A stretch of DNA of 21,145 bases, taken from Ophiothrix spiculata. Taxonomy: Eukaryota; Echinodermata; Ophiuroidea; Amphilepidida; Ophiotrichidae. Within the stretch, counting starts at the first letter, position 1; each line of letters opens with the position of its first letter. The translations under genes were made by a program, and so were the position numbers. Positions 1-10,387 of the stretch are shown one piece after another. The stretch is from NCBI GenBank assembly GCA_000969725.1, contig JXSR01S068480.1; one strand, 5' to 3'. Under the pieces are notes generated by a model. It searched no databases and was not told the DNA's origin. It saw nothing but the letters and a program-made list of their open reading frames with translations.

Positions 1-23
1 CCACTTTTGTGCAAGAAAATGTA

Positions 24-600
24 TTTTGGCGGCCATATTAGACCCCATTAAGGACGCCATCTTGGATTTTAAACATGTTAACAGCCTAATGTTGTGACAG
101 ATATATCTGCAGTAACTCCCCAAAACACTTTCCATTAATTATTTTGAACTAGCAGGTGCTTAATACTGTTTTTAAGTCATGTTCACCCATTTTAAAACAT
201 ATTTTGGCGACCATTTGGGATCTCGGTATTGGCTCCATTCTGAACATGTAAATATCATTATTATGGGTCAAATGATCTTGTTGTAGCCATAAATGTCATT
301 TACTGTTGATTATTTACAATAATTGGGATTTCAAAGGATATTTTTGTCAATTTGCCATTTTGGCGGCCATCTTGGCGGCCATTTTGAATTTGAAACGTGC
401 ATATGATCTTATTTTAAGCCAAATGTGTTTCTTAGAGCTCCAAACGCAGTTTTCCTGTAAAAAAAATGACATAAAGTGGTTTATGAGTTGTTTTAAAACA
501 AAAATATAGCATTTTGGCGGCCATTTTGGACGCCATCTTGAAATTAAGTTTGTTAACATCTCAAATGTATTTTAGGCCCATCAAACGAAGCTAAAAAAAT
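24..600 (+). repeat. Degenerate tandem repeat with GGCGGCCAT boxes, about four units
   Basis: The box TTTTGGCGGCCAT, or a close variant, starts at 24, 202, 358 and 512, giving spacings of 178, 156 and 154 bp. After each box comes a similar run: often a second GCCAT box (for example GGACGCCATCTTG), then an AT-rich stretch resembling GAATTTGAAACATGTTAAC, then TCAAATG and a GCC/CCAAA segment. Units are strongly diverged, so this is an old array, probably cut at the left window edge. A single box in opposite orientation (CAAAATGGCGGCC) lies at 701-713, which could mark the end of a larger element. Short open frames on both strands here encode low-complexity strings from the boxes (such as AAILAAIL) and are not credible genes. 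Confidence 0.7.
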
Positions 601-2760
601 TTGGTTTGGTAGAGTCCTGGCCCGGTAACCCTCCTGTAGATACTCGACTAATAGGAGATATGGGTAAAAAAATTGGGATTAAGGTAGCCATATTTAAATT
701 CAAAATGGCGGCCCTCAGAGGGGGAAATATATTTGTATCCATTTCTTTTTAGGACCCCTTGGTATTATAGATACCATGTGCAAAGTTTCATGCTTTCTTC
801 AAAAACTGAACGATTCTAGTGCTTATCTGTTCAACTATTGCGCTCTAGTTTGTTTGATACAAAAAGCAGCAAAATGAAAATGTTATTAACCCGTTCAGAA
901 GAAATAGTTCAAATAAGTATTCTCTGCTCAAGGGATGGTCATAAGGGCCCTACCGCAGGTTTAACTCTCAGTGCAAAAACATGGTTTTTGTTTCACCCTT
1001 TATAATATAATCTTAAGCTTCAGAACTATAAGCTTACTGTTCTTTACGAATATCGTGACGCATGTTCACTGCAGACTTTACCCACTCATAACACACTATA
1101 ACAATTTTGGCAAACATGAAGAGTGCGGTCTAATTTTTTTAGATATATTAGTCTTTACTATTGATTTCGCTCACAGTATTTTCTTTAAAATTGGCGATAA
1201 TAATTTTAAAATGGTTAATATTTTAACGATTTTGGGTCAAAACGCTTCTGAATTTGTCGTAGTTCAAATCTTCTAATCTTAGTCAAATGTCACATGTTAG
1301 CAACATCCTTTTTTCGTTAAAAGCGCCTCTCCGTAATATTAAGTGTTAATTGTTGTTTCCACGGAATATTTTTAACGTTGCTGTTGCTAGCATTGGAAAC
1401 TTGTCCGTATTAAGACATTAATTATTCAAAGTCAAAGAGTATCTTAATTATCTCAAACTAAGTACTCCAAACATTGTGACAAAATTTGACTTTAGTACTT
1501 CTTCTACCACAGTCTTCAATTACACTGAACCAATGTCTAATTATTTAGCATCATGGACCAGTTCAAAGTTCTTTTTCAACTTTTCAAATGCAAGATGCAC
1601 CCTGATAGTCATAGCACAATGACTATTATTGAAAATGTCATATTGAATAACATGGAGTTGAACCAGTTGTCAAAACACTTGAAACTATTTGAGTATTGAC
1701 TGAATTCAATATTGTTTAAACTACATAGCATGAACGTGCAAATCCTGTAAGTAGTATAAATGTTTTTTGAAAGTTATGCAACTTTTATTGAATATATTTT
1801 AATGATAGATCTGTTGAAAATCAATGATTTATGGAGATGCATTATACTGTGTGTCTCAATCAGGTTAGACTCCGGCAATGGCTTAATTCATTTCCAATAT
1901 TTTTAACCTGCAAAATGAATATTAAAGAGAAGATTCAAACAGATACGTAGCAACCGATACGTAGATTAAAGAATAGGGAATACAATGGTTAACAAAAATC
2001 AAGTATTTTCAAACATCTCCCTTGCACTGTTTCTTCTTCAGAAACCATAAGTGTTTATGATTTTGAGTTATTAGTACTCGAAATTTTAAAATGTCTCTAA
2101 CCAAAGTTGCACGCTTTATCGAAGAATGCGCTTAAAGTAAGATGTTTACAACTGACCCTTTAGAAAGTGTATATGTTCTCTTTACCAAATTGTACCAACA
2201 ACATAAAAAAAACACAGATAAGGTAGATACAAAGTCATCATATATCATCCGTGCTTATTTTGATGAAACATAATTTAAGGTAGTAGTATCACAAATGATG
2301 AGATAGGATAAGCTGTTAAAGGATAGGGGAGCCCATATATTGAAGTCACCATTGTATTATTTGCATACAATCATGCTTGAAAATTATGTTGGAATCGTAA
2401 GAAAAACCGTCGACTGAATTTACATATTTTATCCTTTTTAAAAGATCAGTGTGTATGTGAAATTTTCTTTTCCGCTCAACTATTATGTACTTTATTTGAT
2501 ATCATTTTTAAGAAACACACTGACCGATTGTAACGATTTTTTACGTATAAATAGAGGAGATCCGAAGTAAGTCATCGTACAAAACAGCTAAACTATATTG
2601 ATCCAGGGATACGAATGTAACTTCTAAAATCACAGGGGAACTACATTCACACCTTTGTCATCTGTGTTTTTAAAATGCGGCAGTAGTAAGTGTTATATTA
2701 TTATCTATAGTACAGAAAAAGCTTAACAGCTTACCCATTAACTTTTGTGAGATAGTGGCC
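601..2760. other. Intergenic stretch with no recognisable gene
   Basis: AT-rich sequence without a convincing coding region on either strand; the longest open frame (971-1276, plus strand) is about 100 codons and resembles no family I know. Small items only: an inverted GGCGGCC box at 701-713, an 8-bp perfect hairpin (ATAGTCAT at 1605-1612 against ATGACTAT at 1619-1626), and a TATAAATA string at 2546-2553. I see no match between this stretch and the rest of the window. Confidence 0.6.
2546..2553 (+). promoter_or_regulatory. TATA-box-like string TATAAATA
   Basis: TATAAATAGAGGAG matches the animal TATA consensus in an otherwise AT-rich stretch. No coding region follows it and no initiator can be assigned, so it may be chance. 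It could equally be a relic promoter of an old repeat. Only the string itself is seen. Confidence 0.15.
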
Positions 2761-2763
2761 TTA

Positions 2764-3178
2764 AGGGCACAGTTAACCCCTCATTTTCAGATATACATTA
2801 TGCTTTGTAGGTCCAAAATTGGCCCAAAATGAATTTTTGGCCTATTTTTGACAATATTTCAAAAAGTAAGTCAAAAATTTAAAAAAAATGAAAAATGCTT
2901 TCCTGTACATGTGTTTCTAGATTATAAAAAGCATAAGAGGTCTAACTTTTATTTTTTTCAAAATTTAGTTAGGCTGTTTACAAATATAGTGGTCCAAGAA
3001 CAAGGGTTTTTTGGACCTGTGGTCCAAAATCATACATTTTGGTCCAAAACTGACCTAACCAACATCTTCTACATGAAAATCCACATAAAGAAATGTATAC
3101 TTTTATATGAATTTAATTATCGGTAGCTGAGTTACAAAGCATCAAATGTTTCAGAAAATGAGGGGTTAACTGTGCCCT
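2764..3178. mobile_element. PIF/Harbinger-like MITE, 415 bp, TSD TTA
   Basis: Both ends carry a 25-bp perfect terminal inverted repeat beginning AGGGCACAGTTAACCCCTCA; the right copy reads inward from 3178. Directly outside lie TTA at 2761-2763 and TTA at 3179-3181. A 3-bp TWA target duplication with G-rich TIRs is typical of PIF/Harbinger elements; assignment rests on that and not on a transposase, which is absent. The interior is AT-rich with repeated GGTCCAAAA and TTTTGGCC words. The open frame at 2848-3126 lies wholly inside and looks like chance. The perfect TIRs suggest a fairly young copy. A strongly diverged relative in reverse orientation lies at about 14893-15215. Confidence 0.85.
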
Positions 3179-3299
3179 TTATATATGTTCCAGGAGATTA
3201 CTTGACCTTTAAAGTTGTCTGTTGACGTATGTGCTCAAAGTCTTGGAACATTTCTAACAAACATACTCCTGTGTAATTGAATTAAAAAATAATGTTTGT

Positions 3300-3560
3300 T
3301 TCGAAGTTAAAGATACTACTGGAGCATGTTTCTAAGTTAAAGATATTTTCTAAGCACCAGGGGCATTTTCTAGGTAAAACATGCTCTAGGAGCACATTTG
3401 ACAAATATACTCCTGGAGCATTCTAAGTCAAACATGTTCCTGGAGCATATACTTCAACTGAAATGTTATAAGTCAAATATGCTCCTGGAGCATTTACGTC
3501 AACTGAAAATGTTATAAGTCAAATATGCTCCTGGACCACCCAGAGCATATGCTCCTTGAC
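3300..3560 (+). repeat. Minisatellite with near-palindromic core GCTCCTGGAGCA
   Basis: The core GCTCCTGGAGCA or a variant appears near 3316, 3383, 3409, 3436, 3481 and 3527, followed by GAGCATATGCTC at 3543-3554. The last units are 45-46 bp long and share the spacer TCAACTGAAAATGTTATAAG. Earlier units are shorter and more diverged. The core reads the same on both strands except for its central base, so single strands could fold. A reduced version with two or three cores lies at 14811-14887 at the start of the paralogous block, so the array lies inside the duplicated unit. Confidence 0.75.
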
Positions 3561-5391
3561 CAGCAACCTCTTAACTTAATAGGCCAAAAGGTGAAAAAAA
3601 ATATTCTATTTTTGATTTATATGTTTTAAAGTTCATATCTCATGAGTCTGATTCAATACACTTTAATTAGCATTAATTGTATATTAATAACTTTCATCGC
3701 AATATTTTAGGGATTTCAAAATCAAAGCCTTCATAACCAGCGGGCAATTAATACCGCCTAACTTAGACAACAAGAAACAGAATTTACAGCAAACGTGTGA
3801 TTTGCCGACAACCATAGTGACACATATATTATAAAGAGGATCAGGACATCAATTATCGGAAAATAGGTTAACATCTCGTCACGGAATCCGGGGTAAGAAT
3901 GTCTGGGTTCCACTTTCCTTTTAAACACTTCACATATTAACTATCTGTTCTATATAGTTAATTTCTTTGAAGCATCCAATTAAACTAACTGCTGACAGCT
4001 GGATTGCAAAATATCAATAAACTTTTTGACGAGTACACGTTTGGCAATTTGAGCTACTTATTAATCATATTTCTTACATTTACAAATTGATGAAATAGGT
4101 CAATACCTATAGTGTTGCTGCTTCATTTATCATTTGAGAGCATTTTTTTAATTGTATTAAAAATGAAAGGGATAGGGGAATTATATTTAGTAGTATGCCA
4201 TGAGATAAAAATCCTTTCTCCATTCAGTTTAAGCAGTACAGAAACTTTAAACTCACTTTTCTCAGAACTACGGTTTTTTTGAATCAGCCCGATACCTTTT
4301 ACCAATTTGAGTATAACCTTGCAATCGAACATCCAATAATCAAGAGCAAGGTGTCATTTTAAAGCCTAAAATATAAGCTTTTAAATAAGAAAAAAAAAAT
4401 CTTTTTTTGAGGTACCTTTCGATGTGACGGGTCATAAATCATAGCGAATAGTTTTTAAGATCAAGTTTCCAGGGGTATTTAAAGTTCCGAGAGAATATAT
4501 CGTGTACTTTATTTCAAGAACATATTTACATTTAAATCTCAAAACTGAAGGGATGGGACTGTAAAAGGTGTTTTCCAGGCAGGAAAATACAATTTGAATT
4601 TGAAGTCTTAACTGTACTAAAGTAGAGGAAAAGTGTAGGACTGGCGCCGTATTGGACTAAATGGGTTAAACACGATAAAGGGTACTTGGGGAAAATTAAA
4701 ACAAAAACAAATGTTTTTAAAACCTTGGACGTCATTTTTGACTATACTCAGCTTCAATGGCCCGTATCTCGTAATTTACTATGCCGACTTAAGGTACCTT
4801 TCGATATGACGGTACATGTTATTCTAATTAATTTTCCGGATGCATGGTGGTGAGGTGGCGGGATTTCCCTTCCATTATTAAGAAATTGTACATTGAAATA
4901 TTGAATCGACCGTGCACTTGATGTTTAACATGAATCTTAATGAGTCTGAAACTTATTTTTAAAAAAACCTATTAAATCGAAAATATAGACATGGAAGACA
5001 AAAAATGTTGCACAGTTATGTATAAATAGTGTGTAAATATAATGTAATTAGATTTACTGAATTATGTGTGACATTACTGGCAAGTTATTTAACGCCATGT
5101 ACCTTCAAAAAAAGGCTGGTGATTTTCTTGAAAAATATCATTTTAGTGTAAAAAATATATTTATACCGATACGTTTAAAGCATATTTTAGACATTTTTCT
5201 TGAAGTCCTGTAAAATTTTGCGTTAAAGTGTGCTAAAACAAAATTAATGTAAGGGTTCTTTGGTTTAAGTCCTGACACTGAAAATCAACAAGTTGCAAAA
5301 TGAAATTTGCCATAATTGCGCATGCGTAACCATTTTTGTTTAATACCATGAATATATTTTTGAATACCCTTCGTTAACATTGTGTGTTCGC

Positions 5392-5465
5392 TGGTCAAGT
5401 TGTTATAGGTTTCGACTCTTATTCATAAGACCGTAGGTTTGAATCCTGTCATAGTCGTTTTGATA
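5392..5465 (+). ncRNA. tRNA-like segment, possible SINE head (copy in S1)
   Basis: TGGTCAAGTTG at 5392-5402 resembles an RNA polymerase III A box with D-arm, and GGTTTGAATCC at 5436-5446 differs from the B-box consensus GGTTCGAATCC by one base. GTAGG and CCTGT flank a seven-base TTTGAAT loop, giving a T-arm with two G-T pairs. A possible anticodon-type hairpin (TCTT...AAGA) lies between, and a T-run follows near 5466. The acceptor stem does not close convincingly, so this is a tRNA-derived relic or SINE head rather than a working tRNA. The paralogous copy is at 18591-18665. Confidence 0.45.
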
Positions 5466-5570
5466 AATGTCTCTCTTTTTTTGCGAAGCTTGTTGATCGC
5501 AATGCAATACATTTCAACGCAGCGAGCGGGGCAGCGGGTCATTCAAAACACTAGCTGTGAGCTCCGTGCA

Positions 5571-5907
5571 CGTTGCTGACGTCAGAGGATGACCCGCCGG
5601 GAAAAAGGTAGTAATTATCAAAATATTGATGCCTAGTTATCGCAATACAAATCGCAGGCAAGTATGAAGAGCCGATATTAGGTTCCTTTCGTACATCATC
5701 TCGTACGTTTTTTCCTCTTGTTATTTCTTCACTTTTCAGGGCAAAATATATTGTTCAAATTTCATCAATCCGAGTTTTTATGTGCTTTTTACAAGATCTA
5801 TTGGTTCAAGTTCGTTTGCTTCAATCGTTTATTCTCGTAGGAAAAAACATATAATAATGCTTCTTTTTTTATAAATCGCCAAAAATTCACATACATTGTA
5901 TTGGAAA
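5571..5907. other. Gene-free stretch between blocks S1 and A
   Basis: No gene or repeat recognised. In the second composite copy this stretch and the left part of block A are absent: there S2 runs directly into block C at 18773/18774. A GACGTCAG word lies near 5577-5584, without context that would give it a role. Confidence 0.5.
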
Positions 5908-6478
5908 AACTCCAAATTTTCATACCCCCGTTCACAATTTTCTCTTGCTTCCACACTTTTCTTATAATAAGGGTTCAAAATCAGCCTTTTCAGCAGGTCA
6001 CGTTAAAAAAAATACATTGCGACCATTTTTTTTCTCGTTTGGCGAGACTTTGATTTTAGAATTCGCATAATGAGGTCGTTAACCGGGTAGCTGTGATTTG
6101 AATGTTGGAAGTAATCCCAATGTTAACACGTTAATGGGTTTTTTAACAATATGTACAACGACTTTGGTTTTGCCATCAATCCAATTCAATGTCTATAGAA
6201 TTTCAAAAAGCATTAGACACACTATGCTATTTCAATGCAATGACCTTCCGAAATAGGAAGATAACAATTTATTGAGTCTCTTGACAAAAATAATAAGATG
6301 CACAAGCTGATCGCAGAGCAGACTTACCAATCATGACATTTAATTGTAAGAAGATGGAAGCCATTTTTGTCAACAATTTTCCCAGGATACAAGGGGTGTT
6401 TAATGCGTTCGTGGTTTGAGGTATTAGAAGCAAATTTCGATTGATTTTTTTTAGTTTTTCTTTCACAATTCTTGTTAA

Positions 6479-6982
6479 CAGTTTGTCTCTGTAAGAATGG
6501 TCCACATGGTGATTCATGGGTCATTGAATCATATAATAAAAATGAAGTGATAAACTATCATACCATAACACTATATCTGCATCCCTATGTTAGCATTTTA
6601 GGGCTGAAAGTTGCAGAATTAAACAGCTTCAACAAGCGCTCCGAAAACTACTCGAGGGCGCTCTTCATCAATAGTTCAAGTCAGCGTAACATGATACGCC
6701 AACGGTATCCCAATTTCGGTTTTTTACATAAGTTATGTACCCATACATATGGGATGAGCTTGACGCACAATTTGACACTTTCTTAAAATGTACATATTAT
6801 TTTGGTGGTTGTTATTACCCCAAACTTCAATATTTTATTTCGGCCAAACCGAAAATGGCAAGAACCTGGCGATTCAGATATAGAGTAATGGGATAGTATA
6901 TCACTGCTTTTTTTATAAATTGATCTGATGACCCATGAATCACAACCCCCTGAATAAGACCCATTCGTACAGAGACAGACTG
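6479..6982. mobile_element. Non-autonomous TTAA element, 504 bp, inside block A
   Basis: The ends read CAGTTTGTCTCTGTA (left) and, inverted, CAGTCTGTCTCTGTA (right). TTAA lies directly outside on both sides (6475-6478 and 6983-6986). Homology between the two halves extends inward imperfectly: GATTCATGGGTCAT occurs in both arms in inverted orientation, and so does a diverged AAAGCAGTGATA-type stretch, so much of the element can fold back. Block B at about 10957-10970 has a single TTAA and no insert, which is a direct empty site. TTAA targeting is known for piggyBac and Kolobok superfamilies; which one applies cannot be told without a partner transposase. Open frames crossing it are by-products of the repeat. 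Confidence 0.88.
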
Positions 6983-7164
6983 TTAAAAAGGTTAAATTTG
7001 GATGCAGAAACCTATAACAAGCAAAAAGAATTAAGAAAATAAACCATAACATGAGCTTGATTCATTGCCATCAGTACATTTAAAATTGAGAAATAAAGTT
7101 AATCCCCGATCTGTCTGTGCTATATGGATAGAAATCTTAGACCAAATTCACAAAACCATTTTAA

Positions 7165-7635
7165 CACTTAAGTGCATTAGGTGTTTTAGAATCCCGTTAG
7201 TGCACAACGGGGAGATCCATATGAACCCTGGATTTCGATCGCTTTAAAAAACAATGTTCTCCATTATTTTACTTTGAAACTGTACACAGTGATTCACCAG
7301 CTCAATTAAAAATATTTAAAAAATCCGTCATTCCGTTTCAAAATGGCGGCCAGATTCCCAATTTGTGTCAAAATTTCCCGCCAAAAAATAGGAATTCTTG
7401 TTTCCCAAAGGAATTTTTCAATGAAAATTGGCTCATAATAGCAGATTATAATTACAAATGCATTGCTTGAACAGCGCCATAATTTTACCAGTTTATGCTA
7501 ATTATCACCAAAATATGCACAACCCCTACCTTGACAATTGCATAAAACAGCTTCATTGTTTTATGTTGAGTTATCGCGCTTCGCACGAAAAAACAACATT
7601 CAGGGTCCACATGTACCCCCTTATGCATCTAAGTG
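7165..7635. mobile_element. Second non-autonomous TTAA element, 471 bp, inside block A
   Basis: The left end is CACTTAAGTGCATTAGG and the inverted right end is CACTTAGATGCATAAGG, with TTAA at 7161-7164 and 7636-7639. Block B reads straight through as CCATTTTAAGGCTAG near 11136-11147, confirming an empty site with one TTAA. The TIR differs from that of the neighbouring TTAA element at 6479-6982, so they are separate families. The interior holds a CAAAATGGCGGCC box at 7339-7351, the same word as in the array at the window start. No transposase is encoded; superfamily piggyBac or Kolobok by target site only. Confidence 0.85.
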
Positions 7636-8407
7636 TTAAGGCTAGTTTGTTTCTAACTTCGTTTCTATTTTATTTGCTTATTTAACCCATTTCATAAAAT
7701 CATTCTAAGCTATTAAAGCAGTGTTCCTAGTCGCTTACTAAATTTTGAATAGCTCTTGGGTATTTCTAAATCTCTAGAGCCATTCCAAGTTATAATATAC
7801 TCGGACAACAACATATATGTGAACTAATAAGAATTGTCAAATTATGCTCTTAAATCTTTTTAAAAAGGATAAGGTTAAGCACGTGCTTAATATTAATGAA
7901 TGCGAACTATGATTTTCAAATCACGGCGTCTGAAATAAGCAAATAGCTACATAGGATATGTTATGACAAATATTTCAGAAAAAATACCCGTTACAATCAT
8001 ACATTAAAAATAAGTTTTAAAATTGGTTACTTAACCATTGACTTGAGAAATGTTCACAAAAAGTATTTTTGAGTTCTTATTTTTAAAATAAATGTTGTAT
8101 CCTACTTGACAATCATATGCAAAAACACTTTGCGCAGAGAAATTATAGATTATACAAGATAGTGTGTCTGTTCCTTTTCTTCTTTACTGTAATTTAAAAT
8201 TGCGTATTGTGCAATACTTAAATTTAAAACGAATACGACTATGCAAATTTTGAGTTGTTTCACTTCTATATCCAGCCAGAGTACAAACCGAGACCCGGTA
8301 TGGAACCTTTACGAATCAATCGCTTCACGAGATGTACGAGTAACAATACCACAGCTGGTTAAAACGATAAACGTCATTAATGTCATATCCGCATATTCGA
8401 AGCCAGG

Positions 8408-9170
8408 GCCTAATTTCATAAAACCATTCTAAATTAGCAAGTAACTAGGACTTAGCAACATTCTAAATTGCTAGTTTGTTGCTTGTTAGAAATCAACTAA
8501 ATTTCATTTTATTGCTACAAGCAAGATAGAATGTTACAGTGATTGATTGAACAAGGATTTAATAGCATAATTACATCCCTAGGACAATAGGAAGTACTTG
8601 AAATAAAAATAGTTCTAAATAGAAATCAATTTAAACAAGAAGAGTTTTGAAAAGGATCATACACCAGTATAGGGCTACAGACAATTTGGGGTATCGGTAA
8701 ACACAACATACAAAATATGCATAGCGCATAAAGATCTTTTTAAATATTTGCTATACAGAACATATTTTAATTAAACCTACGAAGAGAAGGCAAAGACCAG
8801 AAAGAATACATTTTCTCTTACTCTTAAATTATTTTTAATTTATAATTGTAGTTTTTGCTTTAATTTATAATCATAGATGCCACATTTGCTTTTTTCAATG
8901 CTCTTTATTTGATATATTTTGGATATTCGACACGTACATATTGTTTCCTATATTATTAGACGATTTTAGGACTTAAATTTGGCAATTTCATTCGTATACA
9001 TACATTTTGATGTCAAGATAAAAGTAACTTGGAATGGTTCTAAGGATTTAGAAACACCAAATAGCTATTCTAATTTAAGCAAGCAGCTAGGAACCTTGAT
9101 AAGCTAAGAATAGTTTTATGAAATAGGTTTAGCAACAAACTAGGCTTAGAATGGTTTTATGAAATTGGGC
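8408..9170 (-). mobile_element. 763-bp TIR element, TSD CCAGG, nested in its own family
   Basis: The ends are GCCTAATTTCATAAAACC and, inverted, GCCCAATTTCATAAAACC; the TIR runs about 25 bp with one mismatch. CCAGG flanks both sides (8403-8407 and 9171-9175), while block C has one CCAGG at 19499-19503 and no insert. The right 250 bp, read on the minus strand, match the plus-strand sequence of block A from about 7640 to 7870 (for example CATTCCAAGTTA and TTGCCAAATT), so a family member landed in reverse orientation inside a host block that already contained part of the same family. No coding capacity is visible. A 5-bp duplication does not settle the superfamily. Confidence 0.8.
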
Positions 9171-9504
9171 CCAGGATTTATAGAACATGTTAAATCAACA
9201 AGCGGATATAGGGATCACTTCTACGTCAATTCCATACGGTAGCAAAGTTCTGCTGATTGATGCAGAATATGATCGCACGGAGTGGACCTCACTGTTAATG
9301 AAAGAGTGACAGTTCCCGAAATATTGTAACAAGTTCCCTGGGAGTAAGACTGCAGGTTGAATAAAGTGTCCCGTTGCTTCTAAATTGGTCCAGACTTGAA
9401 GCTGCGTTTTTATCAATTAGAAAAAAAAAAGGAAAATACTTACCGTCAAATTTGCAGGATTTCATGTTATTATATACTTTGAAACTATGTACTATACTTT
9501 AGCA

Positions 9505-10375
9505 AGATTTGCAAAACATTGACTTAGAAGCTCTGACTTGGTTCCCCTACTTACCAATGCCCCCCTCAACGCCGTTCAATATGGAACCAATTCGCCCTAA
9601 ACATATCAAAACTGTTCTTCGTGATAAAACATCTACGTCAGCCCCTGGACCAGACGGTATCATGTATGGTTTCTTGCGCAAACTTCCGGCTACGCATCAC
9701 TTACTCTTACTATATTCACTAAGATGCTGATACAAGTAAAGGTGATCCCCCGAGAGCTGGTCTAATAGTACCATAACATTGGTTCACAAAGCCGGCGACA
9801 CAGCTGACCCGCAGAACTTCAAAATGATATCGCTCACGTCCTGCGTTGGAAAAGTGTACCTACAAATTTTATCCGACAGAATTTCATCGTTTCTCCTTAG
9901 TAACCATCACATAGATAGCAGCTCCCAGAGGGCCTTTTTAAAAGCCATAAACGGTTGCATAGAGCACACCTTCGTCATGAATGATTTTTAGCCAACGCAA
10001 GAAACAGAAAAAAGACAATCCACGTTACCTTTTTCTATTTAGCCGATGCTTTCGGTTCAGTAGAACACACTTTGATCAACCACACACTGAAAAGAAATGG
10101 ACTACCTTCCCTAGTTTGTAAATACCTCAAAACTCTTTATTCAAGACTTCAGGGCCAAATCAAAGGTCCAGGATGGACATCATTACCGTTTACTTTTAAA
10201 AGGGGGATCCATTGTCTCCAATAATCTTTCTTACCGTCTTTAATCCCATCGTGCAGTATCTAAAATCTATCGAGAACGTCCACGGATACAATCTCGATGG
10301 CTGCAGATACATAACCCTGCCTTTCGCTGACGACTTTTGTCTGTTTACTGCCAATAAACGCAGCCACTAGAAAAT
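9505..10375 (+). pseudogene. Non-LTR retrotransposon (LINE) reverse transcriptase fragment, broken
   Basis: Translation shows RT motifs in order: SAPGPDGI at 9638-9661, LVHKAGDTADPQNF from 9779 and ISLTS at 9827-9841, GCIEHTF near 9955-9975, FYLADAFGSV from 10033, GDPLSPIIF at 10203-10229, and FADDFCLF from 10323. These belong to the RT of a LINE; the style recalls R2/NeSL-like clades, which is tentative. The reading frame changes at least three times (near 9710-9755, near 9985 and near 10200), and a stop follows at 10368. In motif A a Tyr codon (10036-10038) sits where the catalytic Asp normally lies; the FADD pair is intact. The fingers start and the thumb, endonuclease and 3' tail are missing, so it is truncated at both ends. 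It lies directly between blocks A and B. Confidence 0.88.
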
Positions 10376-10387
10376 TATTGCCCAAAA

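Larger units (their letters stand above)
3300..5570 (+). repeat. Block S1: first copy of a large duplicated repeat
   Basis: This block is paralogous, in the same orientation, to 14806-18773. Long colinear stretches match at roughly 85-90% by eye, for example 3640-4080 with 15255-15710, 4410-4460 with 16215-16259, 4740-4830 with 17310-17420, and 5190-5570 with 18375-18773. It lacks the insertions seen in the second copy at 15721-15936, 16260-16526, about 16711-17121, 17219-17306 and 17746-18370. Both copies have a TATAAAGAGG string (here near 3830) and a tRNA-like segment near the right end. No coding region is visible. It may be part of a large old transposon whose ends I cannot define, or a segmental duplication. 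Confidence 0.8.
5908..9490 (+). repeat. Block A: composite repeat, interrupted by three nested elements
   Basis: Block A is homologous to block B (10388-12100) over its full length and to block C (18774-20563) from about 7668 onward. Both A and B start near AAACTCC followed by ACCCCCGTTCACAA, and share CGTTTGGCGAGAC, AAGAAGATGGAAGCCATTTT and, further right, TCCATACGGTAGCAAAGTTC. Removing the insertions at 6479-6982, 7165-7635 and 8408-9170 makes A colinear with B. Around 7139-7165 and from 7640 it contains the end of a MITE family (CCAAATTCAYAAAACCATTT then GGCTAGTTTG) that also supplies the nested 763-bp element. No coding region is evident in the block itself. Confidence 0.8.

Noticed and set aside
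971-1276. 101-codon open frame
   Set aside because: AT-driven hydrophobic composition, no motif, no splice or promoter context that I can support.
1605-1626. Perfect 8-bp hairpin as terminator or miRNA
   Set aside because: Too short, no flanking structure, expected by chance at this length.
2848-3126. 92-codon open frame
   Set aside because: Lies wholly within the PIF/Harbinger-like MITE and is not conserved in the relative at 14893-15215.
3300-3560. CRISPR-like array
   Set aside because: Repeats are degenerate with uneven, mutually similar spacers, and the context is a eukaryotic minisatellite.
6472-6786. 104-codon open frame
   Set aside because: Starts in the TIR of the TTAA element and covers its left arm; not conserved in block B, which lacks the element.
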